Below are positions 45,350 through 56,355 of a stretch of 64,000 bases of DNA, piece by piece. The notes beneath the pieces were generated by a model. It was given only the letters and a program-made list of their open reading frames with translations, was not told where the DNA came from and did not search any database. The first letter of the stretch is position 1. Each line of letters opens with the position of its first letter. Made by a program: the position numbers and the translations under genes. Source of the DNA: Branchiostoma floridae (taxonomy: Eukaryota; Chordata; Leptocardii; Amphioxiformes; Branchiostomatidae). Where the stretch lies: contig NC_049982.1 in the NCBI RefSeq assembly GCF_000003815.2, positions 7,857,849-7,921,848 of the forward strand, read 5' to 3'.

Positions 45350-46764
45350 ATATTGGCAAGGAACATTTGTCTGAACACAGACTGCTGTTTATCAACTGCT
45401 GACGTATGCACAGGGGGCATTGAACATTGGGCTGCTCCTGCCGCTGGGGCCGGAAATAACGAGGAACAAGTTGAACGTTCTTGCTGGAAAGCGAGACGGT
45501 GTGCAGATGGAACGGTTCAACCCATAACTACAGAATATGTACGCACATTTGAAATACGACGGTAACAGGAAGAGTCACAGTTGGATTACTGGAATGTCTT
45601 TTATTAAGTCAAATACACAGTTAATAGCAAGCTGACATCAGTTGGTGGACGTCATTGCCTGCAGATGTCACGTTATCAGCGTCGCAAGATACGAAAACAT
45701 TGAAGGAGTGTCAGGTGTATCTTACACCTGTACTCCCGCAGTCATTTTAAGGTGTACAGAAATGTTGAAATTAAAGAGTTCATATGTATGTGGAACAATC
45801 TGCTTTATTTCTGGCTATAAATGCCTGATAGGTTCTGAGTGCACAAATGAAGTAGCTACATTTGTATTTCATCATCTCCTTGTTTGCATGCATTAGTCAT
45901 AATTTCTCCACGACTAAAGACAGTGTAGTAACTAGGAACAGGCAGCAACACCAGAATATAAAAACAAGGAATGTAGTAATCCTTCTTTACATCATGAAGC
46001 CTTTGACATATTCATCAAGCCAGTACACAGTACACACCGGCTACACTACAAAAGTGTACTGCTGTAATCACCAAGACATGGTTATTGATATGGAATTGGC
46101 TGAATATTATTGTCACAAGCTTTAAATGGGCAAACCTAGAGACCTGAAGTAACTATTGGTGGAGCCATGACTCATTACATGCTACTTCTAAACCCAGCTA
46201 AGTCACCTCAAATAATGCAAACAAACACCAAGACAAACAGACCTAAAACAATGTCTCCATTTTTACTTAGATGATTAGCTATTAAAGATAAAAAAACAAC
46301 AATGTAAAGAAGGTACATCATTCTCTTTTCTGTGTAAATGCTGTTGAATTTTATCTCAAGAACTGAAAGAAGAAAACTGATGTTTCACTTCAAACTGCAA
46401 AGCAGATACATCCTGTTATGTGTGAATCTGAGATTTGGTAATTATTTTGCACAAATGAAGTGGCTATTGTATAATCTTGTGCACATGTATAATTCAAAAT
46501 TTGGTTATATAAAAACTCATGATTGAAAAGATAAGAATTTAAATGTATTATTGGTTCATGATGACACGTAGCAATGTTTGGATCAGCTGGATAGAAACTA
46601 AAGGAATCAGGATACTGATTGGATATCTGAATTAAGTATCAAAGGTGCATGAGAAAAAACAGAATTATAGGTGTAAGTACGGTGATGAACTATCACATTA
46701 TCAGGTAAAAGATATCCTGTACTGTGCAAATCTGAGTTTTGGAAAACTCCCATCTTTGTTGTGT
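45350..46764 (-). other. F5/8-type gene 3' region retained downstream of gene F
   Basis: Colinear with the 3' block of genes C and D, including minus-strand AATAAA at 45804-45809. It may serve as the 3' UTR of gene F. Confidence 0.55.
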
Positions 46765-46768
46765 CTAG

Positions 46769-46781
46769 TCACTTGCAGTCC
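46769..46781 (-). pseudogene. Relic of the F5/8 gene last exon
   Basis: Acceptor TTTGTAG followed by GGACTGCAAGTGA matches the DCTGD-stop exon of C, D, E and G but with an early TGA. A matching relic donor GCA|GTAAGT sits at 47045/47044 after the gene F stop. Together they could still splice as a 3' UTR intron. Confidence 0.6.
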
Positions 46782-47071
46782 CTACAAACAGAGAAGAAAA
46801 ATACTAGGTTGTATATGATGGTATGATTCTGACAAACAACAATAATGTATATGTGTGTATGCAACAAATATCTATACACTATTACCGTAAGATTAAAACC
46901 AGTCCTTTTACATGGTTGTTACAATAGTATCGATGCAGGTGAAAATATTTCAAATATCTTTACTGTGACACGAAATCACATAATTCAAAATCGTCTTGTG
47001 CAAAGTCAGACAGGAGCAGCAGAGGACTTAATCTGTGTACTTACTGCCCCAGTCTTGGGAAGATGCTGGAG

Positions 47072-49360
47072 CTAGCGAACGCGGCAGCAACAGTAGTTTG
47101 GCCCGCAGCTGTTAGCCGGATGGGCACAGCCACCGCTGAAATAACGATATGCGGCAGGGCCAACTTTTCCAGCGTCAGAGTTGTGGTCGGATGAAAGGAC
47201 AGGCCGACCTCCGTACACATGTACGGGCATCAAAGCACTCTGAGGTGCTGTGGAAACGGAATCATCAACAACAAATTATACTACTATATATCACATAGTG
47301 GCCAAATGTTCACACACGTATACGCGCACGCGCGTATACACGCGCACACGCACACACACGCACACTCAGGACTTTAACAAAAAAACTAATTCCATGTACA
47401 AAAGGACTGGTGCATTCAAAGAGGAAAGAATCACTGTCTGCTGAACTGGCAGTTTTGTTAGTGAAAAAATAAACATTTCGACATTCAATTACAACATTGT
47501 AGCACAAACCTTCCCTGCCTGAAGACATCTTCCTGGGAGGTGCATATGTCGTTACACGTCTGACCGTCCCCGAAACGACTACAATCCCGACGGATGGCGA
47601 AGATGTATGCTCCTCGGTCGGTGACCGCTGTACAGATGCTCTGTGCCAGTACATCACGGTACTTGTGGTCTGGTTGAGGAAATGTAGAGAAAATGTAGAA
47701 GGTGCAAAAATATACAGTAAATCGTTCAATATTCATTCAAAGTGTGGAATATCCCTTAGCATGGCAAGCGTATATATGGAACACTACAACACACTTACAC
47801 ATGTACTGGAAATGATTTTGACTACCTATTCCTAGCCTGTTTTCTACATGTATACATGTATACACATATATCTGAGGTATTAACAAAGCAGCACAAATGT
47901 TGAAGTGTATATAGACCATGATACTGTGTGCGAGACCAGGACGTATATGTGGTCACAAGCGCGGAGCTTACTTGATCCATTTACTCCAGGTGGTCCAGGC
48001 GGACCCTCTGGTCCAGGAGGACACCCTCCACATCCGCACGGAGGCCCGGGCGGCCCGGGAACACCATCACGGCCGTCTCGCCCATCTCGTCCGGCCGGTC
48101 CCTCAGGACAGCGGAAGGGACCTGCTAAATTTGAATATCTACACTGTTTATCATTAGCGACAAAAGGATATTGGTGAAAGTGCGTTTCATGTCGCCACTT
48201 TTTAACAAAATGAAAGTACAAATGTACGTACGGAGACCTGAGGGTCTACGTCGACGAGCAATTAAACAAAACGAAAACGTAACATAAAAATTTTCCGATA
48301 CTGCAATAGAAAACGTAACACAACACAACAACTATATATCGTGAATTTGACACAAGACGTATGTCAAGTACAGTGCAAGTGTACTGACAGTGCAAGCTTC
48401 GAGTCTAAGAACGCGAAAATTGTGAATAATGACCAAAAGAAATGTTACATAAACACGCACTTTCAACGGAATCGTCGGATCGCCTGTACCTCCGCAAGGT
48501 GGCGTTGTGTTCAGGGACACCGTCAACTTGGTTCGACTTTATAAAAAAAAGCAGATTTAGGCTTTTTGTTTAGCTGCTTGTCTTGGCTCTTGAATGTTCC
48601 TAATTGCTATAACATCTCAAGAAGGCAATAAAACAGGGAACCATTGGCCTAAACATTTGCTGCAAACCACGTTACATCCGCTGTATGTTGATAGCATTTC
48701 AGACACACAAGAACAAAATCTCTATTTTCTTCTAACTACAGACCTAATGCCGAGATGTTAAGGCTAAGAAGCCAGTGTTGTTATGGGGTTAACAGGGGCA
48801 TATTCACGGTTCATTGAACTTACAGCCATGTACTGTCAGATTTTACTTGCGTGTTGTAGCAAGCTACTGGCAAAAAATACCTCTCGAAAGTTGTGTTCCT
48901 CAGCATGCCCGAGTTGGACCTTGGTTTCCAGCACAGCCAGTCTCTCCCTCAAAGCCGCCCCGTCAGCTTTCTCCTTCTGTAACTCCGCACGTTCGCTGTC
49001 TAGTTGAGTCTTCAGGGACGACAGTTGGATTTTCAGGGCCGTTATTTCCTCCTTGTGCGAGAACGCTTCCTCCTTGTCTCCAGTAGCGGCGCTTTGCTTG
49101 ATCTCCATGGCCAAGGTACGATCCTTCAGCGCCAGGATCTGGTCTTTCAGTTGAGACACTTCTTGGGAGCAGTCAGACACTTCTTGCGAGGACTTCTCAC
49201 GGACATGCTTAACTTCGTGAGCGAGGAAGACGAGGGCCGCCACCACCAGCACCCCCGCTCCGGCCGCCACGGCCACCGTCACCGGTCGGGCCGCGCCGGA
49301 TCGGTCTCGGCGGGCCCGGCCGGCAACTTCGCTTACGTGAAGAAGCTTCTCAGAGCTCAT
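47072..49360 (-). CDS. Gene F: type II membrane coiled-coil, furin-site, collagen, Cys-rich C-terminal domain
   Basis: Exons 48881-49360, 48461-48536, 47972-48121, 47510-47669, 47072-47237; 1032 coding bases, 343 residues. Start MSSEKLLHVSEV at 49360. Membrane segment about 28-48; the coiled coil is extended with KSSQEVSDCSQEVSQL. Exon 2 keeps RRYRR but a deletion removed its usual 3' end; GAAA|GTGCGT is a replacement donor in the right phase. Exon 3 fuses the two collagen exons of gene H. The last two exons form a domain I do not recognise: [29 protein letters not shown], then AAYRYFSGGC and [11 protein letters not shown]-stop, with about 11 cysteines. Relative to H the last exon has one extra base; a donor four bases earlier restores the frame. 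It might instead be a decaying copy. Confidence 0.72.
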
Positions 49361-49800
49361 CGTCAGCTTGTGTCGACAACAGACTAACAGAGAGAGGACA
49401 AATCTATAACGTCCCTTTCTGTTGCCCGAGAGCACTTCCACCCTTCAACAGTCGGGACTTTAAGTAAGAAAATATACCCTGTAAGAAGAATGCGTAATTT
49501 ACAGCAACGTTAACGTTTCAGAGTACAGAAGCATTGATTGGTTGAGGTGTACAAGTGGTGTGATCTCCCAACAATGCCATCTTTGCACTTGACGTCACAA
49601 CGTCAACACGGCAGCAGTTGGTAAACAGCTGTGTCTTTTGTTCAGACGAATGTTCCACACCAACAGTCCGAAAGGAAGGAACGGGGAAACGTAACCTTTT
49701 CTTTTCCGTGAAACAAAGTGAGAAAGTGTTTGTTTTGTAAAGAGCTGGTGTAGTCGCTCTCATGGTCATTCACATCGACCCTACATATAAAAACATGAAA
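49361..49800 (-). promoter_or_regulatory. Conserved upstream block of gene F
   Basis: Closely matches the region upstream of gene A (1404-1850), including ACGTCACAACGTCAACACGG and TTCAGACGAATGTTCCACAC. Likely promoter and 5' UTR by position. Confidence 0.45.
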
Positions 49801-49829
49801 CTCCGTTGTTCATTTTTTTAGTTAACCGC

Positions 49830-50914
49830 TTCGGAATGATGATGTGATGTAAACATAATAGACAATGCGTTTATGTAAAGCTACAGCTGTACAGAAATGT
49901 TGCAGTAAAAGAGTCTATATGTATGTGAAACAGTCTGCTTTATTTCTGTCTATAAATGCCTGTTAGGCTCTGAGTACACAAATGAAGTAGAGACATTTGT
50001 ATTTTATCATCTCCTTGTTTGCATATATTAGTCAAAATATCTCCACGACTAAAGACAGTGTAGTAATTAAGGACAGCAACACCAGCATACAAAAACAAGG
50101 AATGTAGTAATCCTTCTTAACATCATGAAGCCATCTTCATCAAGCCAGTACACCGTACACATCGGCTACAATATAAATATGTAGTTGTAATCACCAGGAC
50201 ACGGTAAATTAGCAGTTGTCACGACTACAGACCTGAAGTAACTGTTGGTACAGGAACTTCCTTCTTGGCTTTTCTCATTAAATCAATTATCATTAAAGAA
50301 AATTCAATGATAGAATCATTACGTGCCACTTCTGAATTTCTTATAAATAGAGTTAACTATGAGTAAAAGAAGAAAACTGGTGTTTCACTTCAAACTACGA
50401 AGCCGATACATGTACATTAGGGCTGGGTATCGGTACAGTGTACCGGTACAAAACCGGTTTTTCTTATTGGACCGGTCCAGAAAAAACGGACCTGAAAAAA
50501 TTAGGTGGACCGGATGTTGGACCGATTAGAAAATTAACAGATTATTTTATCAGGCATTCACACGTTTTGGCGCTTGCAGGTGGAAGAAAATAACAAGAGT
50601 GAAGTAGAATAGAGTTTATAGTAAATTTCTACCACGTTTTACAGCCAATCGTACAGGTGCAGTAAGCGTTGAAGGATTTTAAAACGCTAGTGTAAGTCTA
50701 ATACTCCACCAAATAGATCTCTTTGTAGTGAAATGGACCATTGGTATGAGTCATACTGCATCAGGTCCAGGTTCAGGTCCGGACCTGGACCTAATCCTTT
50801 GGACCTGAACCGGACCTGGACCTGAATTTTCTGTACCGGTACCCAGCCCTAATGTACATGTATCCTGTTATGTGCAAATCTGTGCTTTGGAAATCTCCAG
50901 TCTTCATGCTGCGT
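49830..50914 (-). terminator. Gene G 3' UTR and downstream region
   Basis: Conserved family 3' block with minus-strand AATAAA at 49939-49944. It is interrupted by a hAT-like MITE at 50419-50851, so the 3' UTR is about 430 bp longer than in C. Confidence 0.6.
50419..50851. mobile_element. hAT-like MITE, copy 2 (gene G 3' UTR)
   Basis: Same TIRs as the copy at 24530, flanked by its own 8-bp target duplication ATGTACAT (50411-50418 and 50852-50859). About 90 percent or more identical to copy 1 by eye. Non-coding. Confidence 0.87.
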
Positions 50915-53900
50915 CTAGTCACCGGTGCAGTCCCTACAGAGGAGAACAAAAATGATTTGTTGTAGAGTTGTATATCAGTTAATGCACAATGAAAATCGTC
51001 ACTGATGCCTTTACTTTTACATTTCGCTATGCGTGTGTTGTTCACTTTGGCATAGGTCATCAAGTTTCCTTGCTGTTTCTGTACCAGGGTTTATTTTTAC
51101 AGGAAGGGGTTGCTTGAGCCTCGTCGAACAGTGGACCCCAATTTCATGTTTTTTTTTCTGAAAGGTGAGGTGCCCTTTCCCGGATCTATTGAAAATCACC
51201 TTATGTGAAGTCACATGGAAAGAGAAAACTCCAGTAGTGTACTTACTGCCCCAAGACCTCCACCCGCATGCTGATGTGTCCAGTCCATGTCTGCGGCCAG
51301 AACCGGACGTAACGTGCAGTTACCAGCGGGTCCAACAGGTGACGCACTTCGGTGTCCTGATCAGTGTTGCCAGAGAAGACCTGGGGTGGTATTGTGAAAA
51401 ATACAATGCGGAAAAGTGCAGAAAAATAGGTGTGTTGCACATTGTTGATGTCGGCCGAGGTACATAACCCAACATCTTGTTGGAGATATCCAAATTACCG
51501 AATGTCCAAGACTTGCCGAACGCCAAAACAACCGGGGACCTGTTCCCCAATACCATGAAACTAGGGTAACTCCTGAAAAATCACATTAGTTACACAAACA
51601 GCTATGGTGTGATATGTGCATCATCTCGCGCAAACGGGTAGGCGACGCGCTAAAGTACATCCGAATGCAGCAAATGGATCGTGAGATACAGCTACGAATA
51701 GCATAGCAACCCCAACTACAATACTCCGTCAAGAGGTGATCCTCCTTCACAGAGTAAAAACATTCTTGGAAATATCAAACTTGTGCAGAAGACAATGATT
51801 TATAATACCAACCTTCTCACGTCCCAGTTTGTCCAGGTATGTAGACCACGTGGTTCCGTCTCTGCTGAAGCGTAGTTTGTAGGAGGTCACCCTTTGTAGA
51901 TAAGTGTCGCTGGACCTACCCTGGGTGATAACTCCAGCTACAGTAGTCTCTGCTCCCACGTCAACCTGGACAGGAGGAAAACGGCATCCTGGTACGTTAT
52001 TCAGGGTACCTATTCTACTTTTGTATCTGTACATATTCTACATTTGCGTCAAGTTTTTCACCCAATATATTAACAACGTAAGTTACGTAACCAGGTCTCA
52101 CGTACATTCACGGTGTCTTGTTAGATTCTCCGGGATATGGTGTTAGTCGTTGTCTTCTAATAAATATTTATTGTATCTTATAAAAACTATATCAAACTGT
52201 TGTTCAAACATAAACAGAAAATGCGACAGTACATAGCCACTACAACCAATGGCAGCAAAAATGAAAGAAACTGGTCAGAAGATGTTAGCCGGGGGAAGAA
52301 GAATAATTTGACGAAAGGAACCAAAGAATATAACGACAGTCAAACATATGAATCAAGGGCACAATTACAAAGCAAGTTGCACCGTGCGGTGGTCCTCTCA
52401 CCTGTAGCCACTGGTTGGTGTTCAGCGGGTGTGCGGCACACCAGGCTCCGGCCCATCCTCCCTGGCTTGTGAGACTCTCCTCCCGGGAATGAGGACGAGC
52501 TTTGCTGGTGGCACAATCCGGGTGTGTAGTGGATGCAGTGATGTGGCCATCAGGAATAGCGCCGCTCTCCATACCTAGTGGTACTGCAGTGCACGATTGC
52601 TACATACAGGATGTGACATTGGTGGTAGAGGTCATGTCATTCAATATCCATTGATCCACATACGGTGCAACATCCATTTCCCATTGCCCAAGACCCCGAT
52701 ACAACAGCTACACATGTCTCTGTTATGGCAAACTGTTTAACAAAGGTTACTAGCGAACACTATGTCTAAAGCTTGTCTATGTCTAAGTTCCACGTAGGTT
52801 GATGTAACTTAAGTTTACTGATTATATCGATTCCAAATAAAATGTTCGCCTCAAGCTGAAGCTCATTAGCACAAAAACAGATCACATTGCTATATGACAA
52901 TAACTTTAGTGCTGTACGCACCAGGCAGGATTGTCCTCCACACCCTCCACATCCACCAGCCGGCCCGGGAGGCCCGGGAGCACCATCACGGCCGTCCCGC
53001 CCGTCTCGTCCGGCCGGGCCCTCAGGACCCCGGAAGGGACCTGTGCAGATGCAGTCAGGAAGAAGCAGTTTATAGTGATAACAAAAACCTTACTTAAGAA
53101 AAACTTGTAGCGTTAATTTTCTCGTGTCAGACGAGATGGAATAACATTAAGGACAATTTCCACTCTGGCACTATTGACAATGACAATGACAATGACAATG
53201 AAGTTTATTGACTGTTGTAGTCAACTTTCTCACAAAAATGGAACAGACAGGTGACCATTAAAGGTTACCTGTGAAGTAACCACTGACCAGCGTCTATTTA
53301 TTCCTGGTGCATTAAAAAAAAGGAATTGATTAATGTCTGCCCACCTAAGCCGTAGGGTGTTGTGACAGTGTTGGCCGATCTCTTGGACCGCCGCATGGGG
53401 GCGCTGTGATCTCCAAACTTGACGTCATCACCAGCTTGACTCGGTTTCACATCGGGGTCAGTGTCCTGTTGTAAAGTGTTCAAAATTTTACTCCGCATCC
53501 GCACTTATAGGTTCCATAAAGCACACCGTGGTTATGTCCTTGAAATTATCCTGCGAAGGACACTTGCTTTAGCCAGTCAGGTTCCATCCAATCAGAGCTC
53601 CGTGTGCATGCATCATGTGTACCGTTTGGTACCGGCCGGTTACGTTGTCATGATTACACATTGCGATAAAACAAGGGAAGGGTTTAGAGCATACTTCAAC
53701 TACAAATGAACTGTTTCCAAGATGATTTATAGCTTGTCTTCTGAGCAGTCTGGTAGTAGAAAGTAGCCATTTTACTTTCTGCATGTTGTTCCCAACTTCC
53801 AGTCACGCGTTATTTTGTCAAGTCTCTGGAATCAAGCCTTAACTCGACAAGTCTAAGTCGGCCTTACCACTCATGCTTATGATTGTAACATTGTACAAAC

Positions 53901-54944
53901 CTACCACACATATTATCATGATGCTACTTTCAGACAGTTTATGTAAACCATCTCCCCTATTATTCCACATCATCACCGCACACATCGACACAGTTCACTG
54001 CGTACAGCTATCTAAAGTTGAAAAACCAGACACGTCGAGTTTTTGCCCGAGGCAGGTTACCTGTCATGAGGTGTGGGTGACCCAACCTGCCCAATTATCC
54101 GTGGTGTTCATGTGCATGATATATATAGTCAGAACTTATTGTTGTTTTCGAGACAATTGCAGTTCTGAACGCTATCACATTGCTTTCCTGGCGATGGTGA
54201 AATTTAGCGTAAAGTGAGGGAGAGGTTAATCATTTAATGTAAGCTTAAGCTTTACAAGTTGATTGGAGGCTGACACAGACATATCCAAAACGTGAGATTG
54301 TACCATTGTAGCTTAAATCTAGTATGTTTAACACCATAAACTGGTCTGAATATAAAAAGACTGAAGAACTGTTAACTAAAGCTCACTATGATGTAATGCT
54401 GTCAACAGGGAGGCGGGGAGTGCTATCGAAGTTCTGAGAAGAATCTATGCTAACCCCTTACCTCGTGAGAGGTTCCGTAGGTTGCTTCTTGTTCATTTCC
54501 AAATCCGAGTTGGAACTTGGTTTCCAGCACAGCCAGTCTCTCCCTCAAAGACGCCCCGTCAGCTTTCTCCTTCTGCAACTCCGTCTTGAGAGACGAGACC
54601 TCAGCACGTTCGCTGTCTAATTGAGTCTGCACATACGACAGTTGGATTTTCAAGGCCGTCATTTCCTCCTTGTGACAGGACGCCTCTTCCTTGTTTCCAG
54701 TAGCGGCGTCTTGCTTGATCTCCATGGCCAAGGTGCGATCCTTCAGCGTCAGGATCTGGTCTTTCAGTTGAGCGGAGTTCTCACGGACATGCTTAACTTC
54801 GTGAGCGAGGAAGACGAGGGCCGCCACCACCAGCACCCCCGCCCCGGCAGCCACGGCCACCGTCACCGGTCGGGCCGCGCCGGGTCGGTCTCGGCGGGCC
54901 CGGCCGGTAACTTCGCTTACGTTAAGCAGCTTCTCCGAGCTCAT
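50915..54944 (-). CDS. Gene G: type II membrane coiled-coil, RSKR furin-site, collagen, F5/8 type C protein (complete)
   Basis: Exons 54462-54944, 53345-53465, 52922-53040, 52402-52599, 51813-51965, 51247-51380, 50915-50933; 1227 coding bases, 408 residues, no internal stop. Start [12 protein letters not shown] at 54944. Long coiled coil with [19 protein letters not shown], ending TYGTSHE as in D. Exon 2 reads [21 protein letters not shown], a perfect furin consensus. The collagen exon is slightly shorter than in D. Exon 4 begins [18 protein letters not shown]: the usual CAG acceptor is mutated and TAG three bases upstream takes over in frame. Discoidin exons continue with [17 protein letters not shown] and [17 protein letters not shown], ending DCTGD-stop. 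D and G are sister copies, also alike in introns and upstream DNA. Confidence 0.9.
53175..53200. repeat. TGACAA microsatellite
   Basis: Four to five hexamers in the gene G intron; absent from the matching gene D intron. Confidence 0.85.
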
Positions 54945-56340
54945 TGCGAGAATATAAATTTCTTACTGTAGACAATTTTTCACCCCCCGACCGAGGACAG
55001 CGTGGCAGTGGCAGATACCGAAATGCGCAGCTAATATGAAGAATACCAGTGGTCGAAGGTCATTGGTTAGAACCCCTGTGGCATTCAATTATATTCATGC
55101 ATGATGTGATTAGTTGGTTGGTGTTACGTAAAACCTTTCAGTATTACTAAACGCTTTAAAGTACTTAGTACGCACACCTTCTGGCGGCCTTACAGAAAAT
55201 TGCACGCTTTTTCTCTTTACACATCTAATGATTCAACTGTTTCGTGAAAGGTTTCGTTCCTATCCGTTCAGCTTTAGGTGTGCTTCCGCCCTTAACCATA
55301 AATTTCCTCCTGAGAAAATTGCAACACTGTATCACTTCACTAATCCTATCCAGGTAAATACTCGCATGTATACGTGACCTTTTCCTGATTGAATAAATAC
55401 ACCGGCACACAATGGCTAAATGTTCTGAGGTCTTGTCACAACACACAGGGCAGATTGGTCCGAGAGTTCACTGTGGACTTCATTTCAAACAAACTGAAGA
55501 GAAAGGCAGAAGAGAAAAGCACATTCACTTATTTACTTCCATCAAAACCACGATGAAAGAAAAGAAAATCAGGCAAGTCGAAAAACGCAGCAGCCTGGGC
55601 TAGATCGAGACGTGTCGGAAAGGCAAGAAAATATTCCTTTCGAAGATCTACTGTCAGAAAAAAACAGGCGATCACACAACGGAATGAATGGTGCGGCAGA
55701 GACAAACCAAGATTCCTGACTTCCGCTCACTTGAAATTACATTGAATCAATTTCTGTTGCAATGGCTAGACTATCTGAGATGATACATGCATGTTATGTA
55801 TTTATGTATTTTTATTAAGTACATCTATCGTTATGATTTCATCGGGAGGAAGTGGAAGCATTAAGATGCCCTGAGATATTATTCCGAACATTTGTTGAGA
55901 ACCTTTGGGTTAATTACATATATGTAGAAATAATTCCAGGCAAGCATATGACCTTTCAAGGGCTTAAGATTGTTTATTGTGCAGCACAACGAATTTGCAC
56001 AAACCTTGCAGAGACAATATGGTCATACAAAAATTCTCTCTTGTTTATTGTACAGCACGTCGAACTGACAAAGTCTCGGAGTCGTAGAAGCAATTACAAA
56101 ACAACTTGAGTAATACTCAGAAAAATTCTTCCAGGTTCAAGTGATAAAAAGTTTGTTAATTAATGGTTACAGCAAAGGAAACATGTCTGAAAGTGTCTAT
56201 TGTATTATTTTCGGAAACAAAAGAACATAACCTAAGAATTGAATAGATCTGGATTTGATAGATATTGGTTAGACGTGCTGTTTGATATATATTCACTTGA
56301 CATATATTCTCTCTAATCTTGACTAATTCTCTCTAATCTT
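54945..56340. other. Upstream of gene G and 3' flank of gene H
   Basis: No conserved F5/8-type 3' block is present downstream of H, unlike F. The part nearest gene G resembles the upstream region of D. No gene is supported. Confidence 0.45.
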
Positions 56341-56355
56341 GGGAAGATGCTAGAG

